A model generated the notes under the pieces. It was not told where the DNA came from and did no database searches. It saw only the letters and a program-made list of their open reading frames with translations. A DNA stretch of 64,000 bases from Anastatus disparis (taxonomy: Eukaryota > Arthropoda > Insecta > Hymenoptera > Eupelmidae), in NCBI GenBank assembly GCA_017163975.1, contig JAFFSR010000352.1:124001-188000 (forward strand), given 5' to 3'. The translations under genes were made by a program, and so were the position numbers. This document shows positions 36,885 through 48,269 of the stretch, one piece after another. The stretch's first letter is position 1. Every line of letters starts with the position of its first letter.

Positions 36885-37685
36885 TAAGCGCTATGTTGAA
36901 TTATTTTAATTTTAATTTCCATGAACAAGCAAATTACATAAAATAACGCAACAAGCAATCGGTATGAAAAAGCTGGATGTAATCTTTTAAATATTTATTT
37001 GTCTCGCTCGTTGTAAGGGTCGATAAATCAGAGCATTATTATAGTTCTAATTATCTATTTATTTATTTCATATTCAAAACAATATCTATTTGTTTATTGT
37101 ACTTTATAATTATAATATAATTTATTTGTAACGATATTTGTCAGTATTTTATGTTTTCTTAATTGAAATAACTTAAAATACAAAAGAAATCCTATATCGA
37201 TGCACAACTTTTAAATTATTTATAAAATTGAAAATAAGTGCAATAAATTAATTTTATTATAGTAACTTTTTTCCTTTTAATTTTTTATTAATTATCTAAT
37301 CATAAAAAATATTTTTTTAAATACTTTTTTTTGACCGATTTTGAGTATTTTTGAATTTCCCACTCTGACGCTACCACTATTGGCATCGCATATTCTAATA
37401 TAAATATTTTCAATTTCACTACATTGAAATTTAGTATCATCTATTTTTTTAAATTAATTTTCACTTTAAAGAGATAAACACTCTGAGTTTATGGCGATAT
37501 TTTCATTTTCATAAAAATATTACCTTACCTAAATTAGCATATGTAGCGTATAAAACTCCGCTACTACAACAGAAGGCGCAGAATATGAAAGTTACTGAAA
37601 CTCCCTAGACTCCTTTGGCACGCTACTATAGCTAATGGAAAAAAGTGGAAGGTGCCGTGTCGAAACTTTTTCTATAACAATGCTG

Positions 37686-38177
37686 ACATACACATACATA
37701 CATACACACATACACGTATCTATACACATACACTTACTCATATACACATAAACATATACACAATCGATCATTTCATCTCCATCTCTCCGTCTCCATATTT
37801 CCTTCCTGTCGCTCTGTCTCTGTCTTTCCGTCACCGTCTCTCGTTTTCCATCCCTTTTACTCCATCGCTCCGTCTCCGTCTCTCCATCACCGTCTCTCCG
37901 TCTATGTCTCTCCATCTTCGTCTCTTAGTCACCGTCTCTCAGTCTCCGTTATTATTTCATTATATTACTTATATGAATCTTATATTATATTACCACCATT
38001 ATATTAATGTGAAGAATTAAGCTTTTTTCTCCCAAAAATATCGTTTGCATAATTATCACATATAAATACACTCACACATACACACCGACACATATGCACA
38101 CATACACATATACATTCGCACATTTACATGCATACATACACATAGCTATATACACATATACACATAAATGTGTACCA

Positions 38178-38227
<50 letters not shown>

Positions 38228-38640
38228 CCATGTACATTTTCACATAAACATATCACATAAACACATACACACATCCATATACACATATGCACATACACAT
38301 ACAAAACATTTTACTCTATCTCCACATCTTTGTCTCCACCTCTCTATCTCTCAATCTCCGTTACTTCATCCCTCTGTCTCTGTTACTTTCTCTCCGTCTC
38401 TCTGTCCCGGTTTCTCCATCTCCGTCTGTTCAACTCTGTCTCTCCATTTCCGTTTTTCCGCCTCCGTCTTTCCGTCTCTGTTTTAGTCTTTTCGTCTTTG
38501 TCTCCGTCTCTCCGTCTCCATCTCTCCCTCTTCGGCTTTTCGTCTAGATCTCTCTAACTCCCTTATTACTTTATCATATTACTTATATATAATCCTATTA
38601 CTACTATTATATTAAAGTGAAGAATTAGGACATTTTTTTT
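37686..38640. repeat. CA-rich and (TCTCCG)-type minisatellites
   Basis: CA-rich blocks (37686-37765, 38065-38310) alternate with pyrimidine blocks of ctccgtctctc type (37775-37950, 38311-38560) and a (TA)n run at 38181-38224. Between them, and again at 38570-38630, is a dispersed segment reading ttaccaccattatattaatg then tgaagaattaagc, also found at 60190-60235. No genes. Confidence 0.9.
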
Positions 38641-38649
38641 CTTACGTTA

Positions 38650-41222
38650 AATATCTTTAAGTTTATGGTTTATGGGTTGCTAGTTTATTGGTTTATGGTT
38701 TATAGGTTAATGAATTTATGGTTCATGATTTCATAGTTTATGATTTCATAGTTTATAGGTTTATGGTTTATGAGTTTATAATTTATGGGTTTATGGTTTA
38801 TGAGTTTATGGTTTATGGGTTTATGATTAATAAGTTTATGGTTTATGGGTTTATAGTTTATGGTTCATAGATTTATGGTTTATAGGTTTATGGTTAATAG
38901 CTTTATGGTTTATGGGATTATGGTTTATGTGTTCATAGTTTATAGGTTCATGGTTTCTGGTTTGTAAATTAATAGTTTATGGGTTATGGGTTTATGGTTT
39001 ATCGGTTTATGGTTAATGGGTTTATGGTTAATAGGTTCATGGGTTTATAGTTAACGAGTTTACAGTTTATGGGTTTATGGTTCATGGGTTAATGGGTTTA
39101 TAGTTTATGGATTTATGGTTTATGGGTTTATGGTTTATTGGTTTATGGATTAATGGTTTCTGGGTTTATGGTTTATGAGTTTATGGGTTTATGGTCCATA
39201 GTTTCATGGTTTATAAATTCATAGTTAATGGGTTCATGGTTTATAGAATAATGGTTTATGAGTTTATGGTTAATGAATTCATAGTTTATGGGTTCATGGT
39301 TTATAGAATAATGGTTTATGAGTTTATGGTTTATAGGTTTATGGTTTATGGGTTCATGGTTTATAGGTTTATAGTTTATGGTTCATAGGTTTATGGTTTA
39401 TGGGTTTATGGTTAATGGCTTTATGGTTTATGGGATTATGGTTTATGGGTTCATAGTTCATGTGTTCATAGTTTATAGGTTCATGGTTTCTGGTTTGTAA
39501 ATTAATAGTTTATGGGTTATGGGTTTATGGTTTATCGGTTTATGGTGAATGGGTTTATGGTTAATAGGTTTATGGGTTTATGGTTAACGAGATTATAGTT
39601 TATGGGTTTATGTTTCATGGGTTAATTGGTTTATAGTTTATGGATTTATGGTTTATGGGTTTATGGTTTATTGGTTTATGGATTTATGGTTCGTGGGTTT
39701 ATGGTTTATGAGTTTATGGGTTTATGGTCCATAGTTTCATGGTTTATGAATTTATAGTTAATGGGTTCATGGTTTATAGAATAATGGTTTATAAGTTTAT
39801 GGTTAATGAATTCATAGTTAATGGGTTCATGGTTTATAGAATAATGGTTTATGAGTTTATGGTTTATAGGTTTATGGTTTATGGGTTTTATAATTTATAG
39901 GTTTATGGTTTATGGGTTCATGGTTCATAGTTTATGAGTTTATGGTTTATTGGTTTATATTTTATAGGTTCATGATTTGTGGGTTTATGGTTTATGGGTT
40001 TATAGTTTATGAGTTTATAATTTATGGGTTTATGGTTTATGAGTTTATGGTTTATGGGTTTATGGTTTATAAGTTTATGGTTTATGGGTTTATGATTTAT
40101 GGGTTTATGGTTTATGGGTTTATAGTTTATGGTTCATAGGTTTATGGTTTATGGGATTATGGTTTATGGGTTCATAGTTCATGTGTTCATAGTTTATAGG
40201 TTCATGGTTTCTGGTTTGTAAATTATTAGTTTATGGGTTATGGATTTATGGTTTATCGGTTTATGGTGAATGGGTTTATGGTTACTAGGTTTATGGGTTT
40301 ATGGTTAACGAGTTTATAGTTTATGGGTTAATGGTTCATGAGTTAATGGGTTTATAGTTTATGGATTTATGGTTTATGGGTTTATGGTTTATTGGTTTAT
40401 GGATTTATGGTTTGTGGGTTTATGGTTTATGAGTTTATGGGTTTATGGTCCATAGTTTTATGGTTTATGTATTCATAGTTAATGGGTTCATGCTTTATAG
40501 AATAATGGTTTATGAGTTTATGGTTAATGAATTCATAGTTTATGGGTTCATGGTTTATAGAATAATGGTTTATGAGTTTATGGTTTATGGGTTTATGGTT
40601 TATAAGTTTATGGTTTATGGGTTTATGATTAATGAGTTTATGGTTTATGGGTTTATAGTTTATGGTTCATAGGTTTATGGTTTATAGGTTTATGGTTAAT
40701 GGCTTTATGGTTTATGGGATTATGGTTTATGGGTTCATAGTTCATGTGTTCATAGTTTATAGGTTCATGGTTTCTGGTTTGTAAATTAATAGTTTATGGG
40801 TTATGGGTTTATGGTTTATCGGTTTATGGTGAATGGGTTTATGGTTGATAGGTTTATGGGTTTATGGTTAACGAGTTTATAGTTTATGGGTTTATGGTTC
40901 ATGGGTTGATGGGTTTATAGTTTATGGATTTATGGTTTATGGGTTAATGGTTTATTGGTTTATGGATTTATGGTTTGTGGGTTTATGGTTTATGAGTTTA
41001 TGGGTTTATGGTCCATAGTTTAATGGTTTATGAATTCATAGTTAATGGGTTCATGGTTTATAGAATAATGGTTTATGAGTTTATGGTTAATGAATTCATA
41101 GTTTATGGGTTCATGTTTTATAGAATAATGGTTTATGAGTTTATGGTTTATAGGTTTATGGTTTATGGGTTTATAATTTATAGGTTTCTGGTTTATGGGT
41201 TCATGGTTTTTGGGTTTATCTT
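38650..41222 (+). repeat. 15-bp codon-phased minisatellite (TTTATGGTTTATGGG) with higher-order repeats
   Basis: About 2.5 kb of variants of a 15-bp unit reading F-M-V-Y-G in one frame, which gives several open frames of 64-88 residues. Landmark variants define a higher-order repeat: ctggtttgtaaatta at 38957, 39490, 40211 and 40774, and ggtccatag near 39193, 39726, 40447 and 41010. The intervals are 533, 721 and 563-564 bp, and the two landmarks give the same spacings. The 721-bp period contains an extra block of plain units. Not considered protein-coding. Confidence 0.93.
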
Positions 41223-41621
41223 CTACCATAAAATACAATTAAGTATTATCGTTACTTATCACTCCATAACATAATTGTAATAACCAACAATATTACTTTT
41301 TTTTTATGATCCGAATTGTAATTTTATGAAATAAATTTTCTTTTTAGTTTAATCATTATATAGAAAGTCTAATATTTCTAATTTCAATTATTTTTCTATT
41401 AAAATATAATAATCATACATACGGTTATGAGTATAATTAGAATCGTATTCGAATCTTATACTATGATTGTCAATACTAATTATTCATTCTTATCAAAGCT
41501 TATTATTATACAAAAAATCAAATATTGTCCATTTTAATGCAATATAATATAATGATATGAATGTATGAAATAAAATTAAATACATATTACATTGAAATAC
41601 GATTGTCAATGAACTTAACAA

Positions 41622-41671
<50 letters not shown>

Positions 41672-41680
41672 ATATATGAA
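41223..41680. other. AT-rich stretch with (TA)n
   Basis: Unique-looking AT-rich sequence, with (TA)n at about 41626-41667. No gene recognised. Confidence 0.5.
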
Positions 41681-41722
41681 AAGGCAACTGAGCGACGTTT
41701 GGGGCGAGGTAAATGCTGCTAG
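41681..41722 (+). mobile_element. Probable Helitron 3' terminus
   Basis: The segment gcaactgagcgacgtttggg then gcgaggtaaatgctg ends in CTAG (41719-41722) followed by T. A G+C-rich segment just before a CTAG end and insertion 5' of T is the usual Helitron 3' signature. A close relative ends at 60181 and a decayed one lies near 59185. The 5' end was not located. Confidence 0.55.
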
Positions 41723-41879
41723 TATTATATTAAAATAAAATCACTTTTCTTCCCGTTTCTCTCGTTCTCCGGTTTTTCGGTTCTCCGCATTTGTTAAATG
41801 TGTCTAATCTCTATGTAATAAGAGTAGCAATTTCTAATCGGGCCCTAAATAATTAGTCCGCATTAGTAATAAGCATATT

Positions 41880-43208
41880 TTTAAGCTATATTTTTTCGGG
41901 TCTTATATTTTTTTGGTCCCAATATTTTAGTCTTTATATTTTCTTGGGCTTTATATTTTTTGGGGCTTATTTTTTTTCGATTTCTATATATTCTCGGGCT
42001 CTATATTTTTTTAGGGCTCAATATTTCTTTGAATCTTATATTTTTTTGGGCCCAATATTTTAGTCTTTATATTTTCTTGGGCTTTATATTTTTTGGGGCT
42101 TATTTTTTTTCGATTTCTATATATTCTCGGGCTCTATATTTTTTTAGGGCTCAATATTTCTTTGAATCTTATATTTTTTTGGGCCCAATTTTTTTTTTTC
42201 ATTTATATTTCCTTGGGTTCTATAATTTTTTTGGGTCCTATACTTTATTTAGCTCTTTATTTTTTTGGGCCTTATATTTTTTGGAGCCCAATATTTTTTT
42301 ATCTCTATATTTTTTGGGTTTTGTATTTTCTTGGGCCCTATTTTTCTTTAGGCCCAATATTTTTTTGGGCCTAATATTTTTTTGGTCTCCATATATTTTG
42401 GATTTTATATTTTTTTGAGCCCTATATTTTCTTCAGGCCTTCTATTTTTTTGGGCCTTATATTTCTTTGGGCTCTATATTTTTTGGGCGTAATATTTTTT
42501 CGATTTTTATGTATTCTTGGGCTCTAAATTTTTTTGGGCCCAATGCTTCTTTTGGGCTTAATATTTATTTAATTCTTATATAGTTCTGTGCTCTATATTT
42601 TTGAGCCCAATATTTTTTTAATTCATATTTTCTTGGGTTTCATGATTTTTTTGAGTATATTTTATTTTGCTCTATATTTTTCTGGTCCTTAGACTTTCTG
42701 GGCCCTACTTTTTTCGAGTCCTATTTTCTTTGGACCTTATATTATCTTGGGTTCTAATTTTTTTTTGAGCCAAATATTTTTTCGATTCTTACATATTCTC
42801 TGGCTCTATATTTTTTTGGGCCTAATATTTTTTTAAATTTATATTTTCATGGCTTTTATAGTTTTTTCGGGTCCTATAGTTTATTTAGCTCTATATTTTC
42901 TGATCCTTATATTTTTTAGGCTCTACATTTTTATGAGTCCTATTTTCTTCTGGTTTTATTTTTCTTGGCCTCTAATTTTTTTGTTTTCATTCTTTTTGGT
43001 CCTATATTTCTCTAGGACTATATTTTTTTGGATCCACTTTTTTTCGAGTCCCATTTTCTTTTGGCCTATTATTTTGGGCCATTTATTTTTCTGGGCCTTA
43101 TTTTTTAACTTCTTTTATGGGTTTTATATTTTTCTAGGCTCTATATTTTTTTAATCTTATATTTTTTTGGGAGCAACATTTTTTTCATTATTATATTTTC
43201 TTTGTCTC
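41880..43208 (+). repeat. T-rich minisatellite with GGGCC core
   Basis: Degenerate units of about 30-50 bp built from tatatttttttgggcccaat and ttcttatattttcttgggct. A 133-bp segment is directly duplicated (about 41936-42068 and 42069-42201). The long frames through it (152, 93 and 101 residues of FFWALYFLG type) are a by-product of the repeat. The field is interrupted by the palindromic element at 43211-44556 and resumes afterward. Confidence 0.9.
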
Positions 43209-43210
43209 TA

Positions 43211-44556
43211 CACGGAAATGACAGATAACAGCTACGCTAGATTTGTCACATTAGTGATCAATGTGTGTCGAAAATTTTGAGTTTTCACAGAGATGGGCGA
43301 TGTGTGCACACCGAATTTCTATGTTTGCGCATTGTCTAACTACACTCAACTCATAGGAGGTTGTCACACTGATCATCTTTTATTTTCGCACTGCTTGTTA
43401 ATGTGTCAACATAGAAAATTTTCAAATCTGACATGTATGGAAAAAAAGTAAATTAAAATGAAACTGAGGTTATGATCCTCGGTATCAATGAATTTCTGAA
43501 GACTAAGATAATTGTGACTCATAACATATTAATTATTGCTATTTTAATTATAAAATTTTTAATTCAACCAAAAACATTATAATTAATAATTTTAACATGA
43601 GAAATTATTGCTGTTAGCAATTCAATCTTTGAAAATAATGTGCGTAGGTTTCAATGTTTCGAAAGTCCATTATCTTTTTGTAGAATTTTAAAATTTTAAA
43701 TAACTTTTTCATAATATATATTTAAATTGTCCAGAAAGTCAATTTTTAATTTATGTTTGTTATCGACATGCATTTATTCGGATAAATTATAATCGATTTA
43801 GAATTGTAACAAGCATACAGAATACCGTAAAATGATGAAATATTTCGGGTTTTTTAATGAAATTTTCAACAAGTATTGAAAAAAAAATACATTGATAAAC
43901 TATATTAGATATTTCAAAGTACCTCATCATTACATTATTGTCTGAATACTTATTACAGTTCTAAATATAAATTATAATTTATTTGAATGAATACATTCCG
44001 ATTACAAACATGAATTAAAAACGAAATTTCTATTCAATTTATATAAATATTAAGAATGTGCTATAGGAAATTTTTAAGCTCAAAAAAATAACGGATTTTC
44101 GAAACATCGAACTCTACCCACATCATTGTTAATGATTTCAACACTGAATTGCTAACAGCTATAATTTCTCATGTTAAAATCATTAATGATAATGTTTTTC
44201 ATTAAATTTAAAATTTTATAAATAAAAAAGCAATAATTAATACATTAAAGTCACAATCATCTTCCAATTCAGATATTCATTGATACCGAGGATCATAACC
44301 TTAGTTTCATTTTAATTTTTTTTTTTCAATATATGTCAGATTTGAAAATTTTTTATGTTTACACATCAACAAGCAGTGCGAAAATAAAAGATGATCAGTG
44401 TGACAACCTCTTATGAGTTGAGTGTAGTTAGACAATGCGCAAACATAGAAATTCGGCGTGCACACATCGCCCATCTACGTGGAAACTCAAAATTTTCGAC
44501 ACACATTGATCACTAATGTGACACATATAGCGTAGCTGTTATCTGTCATTCGCGTG
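43211..44556. mobile_element. 1.35-kb palindromic MITE with CACGG/CACGC termini and TA duplication
   Basis: Left end CACGGAAATGACAGATAACA, right end complementary to CACGCGAATGACAGATAACA. TA lies at 43209-43210 and 44557-44558. The arms are complementary over at least 230 bp from each end (for example gtgtcgaaaattttgagttt) and, less perfectly, to the centre near 43885. It sits inside the GGGCC minisatellite, which continues on both sides. A TA duplication suggests a Tc1/mariner-type source. Confidence 0.85.
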
Positions 44557-44569
44557 TATGTTTATTTTG

Positions 44570-45085
44570 GCCAAATATTTGTCTAATTCTTTTAATTTTT
44601 CGGGCCTGATATTTTTTTGATTTTTATATTTACTTAAGCTCTATGTTTTTTTTGATTCTTATATTTACGTGGGCTCTATATTTTTTTGGGCCGAATATTT
44701 TTATGAATCTTATACTTTTTGGGCACAATATTTTTTTTATTATTATATTTTCTTAGTCTCTATATTTTTTGGGCCCAATATTTGTCTGATTCTTTTATTT
44801 ATTTGATCCTAATATTTTTTCTATTCTTATTTTACTTAAGCTTTATATTTTTTTTATTCTTATATTTTCTTGAGCTTTATATTTTTTTGGGCTCAATATT
44901 TTTTTAAATCCTATATTTTTTTGATTCTTATGTATTCTTTGCTCTATATTTTTTCAAGCCCAATATTTTTTTGGGCCCAGTATTTTTTTTAGCATTATAT
45001 TCTCTTGGTCTTTATATTTTTTAGAACCCGATATTTTTTTTATTCTTATATTTACTTTGGCTTTATATTTTGGGCTCTAAATTCT
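44570..45085 (+). repeat. GGGCC minisatellite, right part
   Basis: Continuation of the T-rich minisatellite (tttttgggcccaatattttt units) after the palindromic insertion. The 62-residue frame at 44719 is repeat-derived. Confidence 0.9.
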
Positions 45086-45099
45086 GCCATGATAAACTA

Positions 45100-47135
45100 A
45101 ATTTAACTGAATTCTCAATAATATTCATACAACTTCCATGTTGTACAATTAGTAATGTTTACCTTAAATCTCCTCATGCAATTACGGTTTTACCTTTGAA
45201 GGGTTGGTTCACATCGCATAAATTTTGAAAGAGACGATCAACTGCTTCAAAAGCGAATTCTGGAGTCATGGATATTTTATCCCAAATAATTATTTGTGTA
45301 CCCTTTAATTGTTTGCTTTCTGCAGAATTAGGCTTAACATTACAAGTTGTACAATTTGTTATATTTTAGAGGACGTTATATCTTTCCATCTTTTTTTAAT
45401 CAAAAAATGTAGGTTTTTAGAAAAACTAGTAGTTATTACTAGAAATCAATAGTTTTTCGCAACTTGTACAGTGAAAAACAATATTTTTTCTAATGAGAAC
45501 AAATTAATTTTGATGCTTTGTTTTCAAGAAAAGTTTGACATACCTAAACATCATATTCTCTAGCCTAACTTATGATTTTGTAAGTATGTCAAACTTTTTT
45601 TGAAAATAAAGCATTAAAATTAATTTGTCCCCATCAGAAAAAATATTGCTACTCACTGTACAAGTTGCGGATAACTTTTAATCTTTATCAATGATCGTTA
45701 GTTTTTCCAAAATCCTACATTTTTCAATTAGAAAAGGATAGAGAGATCCAACGTCCTCTTAACGGTAGTTGAAATGTTGTATGCACGGTTTTTCCATCGA
45801 CTAATGAACTCGTTGCTATAGCTGTCCAAGCTTCACATAAATAATGTATACTATGATATTTAAAATAAACTATTAAAACGTTAAGTAAATAACTTTTTCC
45901 ACTCCCACCTGGTCCATCTATAAAAATATATTTTTCTTTACTTTGGTTGTTTAAACTTTTTACAGTAGAGTTGAATATTTGCCTTTGTTCATCATTTAAA
46001 GAATTTATTTTCATTTCTAATTCATTGAGAATATTATTATTATGATTTAAAATTGTTTGATTATTATCTTCTTCTATAAATGTGCTTATGTTAGGTAAAT
46101 TAAAATCGTTCAAAGAAAATCCATTGACTTGTAAATTATTTTTAATAGCATTCAATGCAAGATTTTTACCTATATTGTTTTCGTATTTAGGATGGTATAA
46201 CTTACCTTTACATTTTTCATATGAATCTCGTAAATTTATAGGATTATGAAAAACGCAAATAAAAGCGAATAATTTATAGAGAACATAAAGGAATTCTGTT
46301 GAAGATGCTTCTTCCAAACATCTATCCCATTTTTCATCTTCATTAATTAATTGTTTTGCCTCAGCTGCCTCATAAAACAAATTGTACATCATATCATCAA
46401 CAGTACGCAAAGCTTCAAAAGATGTAGCTCCTTTAACATGTAATAGTAATAACCTAATGAAATAACGTTCTCTATCTTTCGGACTTACCAAGTACATTCT
46501 ACTAAGTATTGGTTTTCTTTTTTCTTATTAAGTAATTTTTCTTTTTCATGCAACTTTTTCAATTTATTAGTATCTCTATTTTCAACTAATTTTATTTTTT
46601 ATATCTTAATATTTTTAATTTTTTTAATATTTATTTGGTTGTTTTTCTTTCATTTTAATGTAAGCTTTTTTCTTACGTGTAGCTTTATTTGTAGGTATTT
46701 GATCCATTTTATCAGTACTCTTTTTTATCTTTGATTTCATTTTTGTTATTTTAGTAGTTTTTAATTTTTCTTTATATTTATTGGGTTGTTTTTCTTGAAT
46801 TTTTATATAATCTTTTTTTTACGCAAAGCTTTATTCGCACGTATTTGTACCAATTAATCAATACTCATTTTTTCCTTGAATTTCAATTTTGTTATCTTAG
46901 TATTTTCTAATTTTTCTTCATATTATTTTGATTTTTTTTCTTTAATTTTTATACAAGCTCCTTTCTTACGTAAAGCCTCATTCGCACGTATTTGTTTCAA
47001 TTTATCAATACTCATTTTTTCCTTGAATTTTAATTTTATTATCTTGGTATTTTCTAATTTTTCTTTATATTTTTCTGGTTGTTTTCCTTCAATTTTTATA
47101 AACTTCTTTCTCACGTATTCTTTCTCACTCTGACT
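45100..47135 (-). pseudogene. Degenerate Helitron: Lys-rich N terminus fused to PIF1-like helicase, broken by a MITE
   Basis: Minus-strand order: Lys-rich repeats (47135-46520; units near ALRKKGACIKIKEK), then KRKPILSRMYLVSPKDRERY, LLLLHVKGATSFEALRTVDD, SLNDEQRQIFNST, Walker A FIDGPGGSGKSYLLN (about 45910) and AWTAIATSSLVDGKTVHTTF. It is interrupted by the 390-bp MITE 45369-45758 and continues as NVKPNSAESKQLKGTQIIIW, where Walker B reads WDK instead of WDE, then PFKGKTVIA at about 45190. The conserved Helitron N domain and HUH nuclease are missing between the Lys-rich part and the helicase. An internal deletion probably removed them. A frameshift lies next to the MITE. Not functional. Confidence 0.85.
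45369..45758. mobile_element. Palindromic MITE, TTA target duplication (family B), inside the Helitron helicase
   Basis: A 390-bp inverted repeat starting GAGGACGTTATATCTTTCC and ending with the complement of GAGGACGTTGGATCTCTCTA. TTA lies at 45366-45368 and 45759-45761. It is related to 4332-4707 by TIR and interior. The helicase coding sequence is recognisable on both sides, so the insertion site is directly readable. Confidence 0.88.
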
Positions 47136-47149
47136 TACATGATCAAAAA

Positions 47150-47600
47150 TTCATTTTAAAGTTCATGTAAAATAGAAAAAAAAAAGCCCGCGAAAAAAAA
47201 TTTCTGAAGTGGCAAACAATGTGTAATTTCAATTACCATGTAATACATATAAGAATCAATAGAAAACTTCAAAATTCAGGTCTGTAAGGAATCATGCTAA
47301 CTCTGCTCTTCATTTACAACAAGAATTATTCTTATGAATTTTTCTCTAAAACATCAGGATTTCCAGGAAAAAAAATGATTAAGTTGGGACTTTTCCAAAA
47401 ATTTTGAAAAATTTCCAAATTTTAAGGATTTAGAACTCTTGATCCTTCTAATCTAAATTCTTGAAAATTTTTTTACTAATTTTGGGTAACAAAAAGAATA
47501 TATTTGTGGAGTTTCAGAGATTTTTATTTTTCTGCTCTTCCAGTTGATGTGAAATGTCCCATATATATATATATATATATAATCATTAAGAAAAGTTTGT
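47150..47600. other. AT-rich non-coding stretch
   Basis: It lies upstream of the minus-strand Helitron remnant and possibly includes that element's 5' end, but no clear terminus is visible. A (TA)n run lies at about 47558-47580. Confidence 0.4.
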
Positions 47601-48260
47601 TATAAAAAGAACTGAAATAAAAATTATTTTGAGTTATTTCTAATAATTGTATTCTTTAATTTATTTACAGTTATTTACGGGTATTCGTAGTATCTATATT
47701 TAAAAAATGTATAAATCATAATAAACAATTATTATTTATCTCTAGCCTAACGCTTTTTTATTGTTATTTACAGTTTTCAATATTTTCTTATAATCATTTA
47801 TTTATTCCCAGTATCATTCTATTTTTAGAAAATAATTTTCATACAAGGCGATAAAATATTTAACTATAAGATAATATATACATATATATGTTGCATGTCA
47901 CAAAAAAATTTCAACATCAAAACTTATTCTCTACTGTAAAGAATAAAAAATTAAATTAATAGAATTTTGAAATTTTGATATGGGAATACTTTTTATAAAT
48001 AACTTTTTAATAACATCGAATAATGGTAAATTTTTTAAATAACTTGTGGTATTGAATGCTAATTATTTATTAATTTTAACATGAAGTTAATTATTTAAGT
48101 TGGAAATGTATTTAATAAAATAATATAGCTATTTATAAGTTATCACTTAATAATAATTTTTTAAACTTTTTATTCATAGTTTAAAATAATATTAAATATA
48201 TGATTATCATTTTAATAGTTTTTATATAATATTATGTAAATTTTATAAGTATAAATTATT
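47600..48260 (+). repeat. Dispersed AT-rich repeat, copy 2
   Basis: Homologous in inverted orientation to 23960-24640, with shared blocks ttattgttatttacag, caatattttcttataatcat, acaaggcgataaaatattt and atatgattatcattttaata. The order of blocks is conserved, so this is one element of about 0.65 kb and not just simple sequence. Confidence 0.65.
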
Positions 48261-48269
48261 GAAGGATAT

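Larger units (their letters stand above)
29586..37685. repeat. Giant 8.1-kb palindrome (foldback element or inverted duplication)
   Basis: The outer ends are complementary from CAGC (29586) and GCTG (37685) inward: ttgttatagaaaaagtttcg at 29590 mirrors cgaaactttttctataacaa at 37661. Complementarity continues through about 1.1 kb of outer arm (29586-30722 versus 35856-37685), for example gcgcattctgctgtagtag near 29690 and its complement near 37565-37580, and caatcggtatgaaaaagctg near 36955 against the corresponding block near 30260. Inside are tandem repeats of about 335 bp in direct orientation on the left and inverted on the right. The right arm carries one extra palindromic MITE (36222-36884). 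Drosophila Foldback elements have this kind of architecture; no relation is claimed. Confidence 0.9.

Noticed and set aside
39191..41274. FMVYG repeat proteins
   Set aside because: Codon-phased 15-bp minisatellite with no start context, conserved terminus or non-repeat domain; opposite-strand frames also stay open.
41960..43154. Open frames of 93-152 residues rich in F, L, W and Y that resemble membrane proteins
   Set aside because: They derive from the GGGCC/TTTTT minisatellite; the hydrophobicity follows from base composition and two of them are copies of the same 133-bp duplication.
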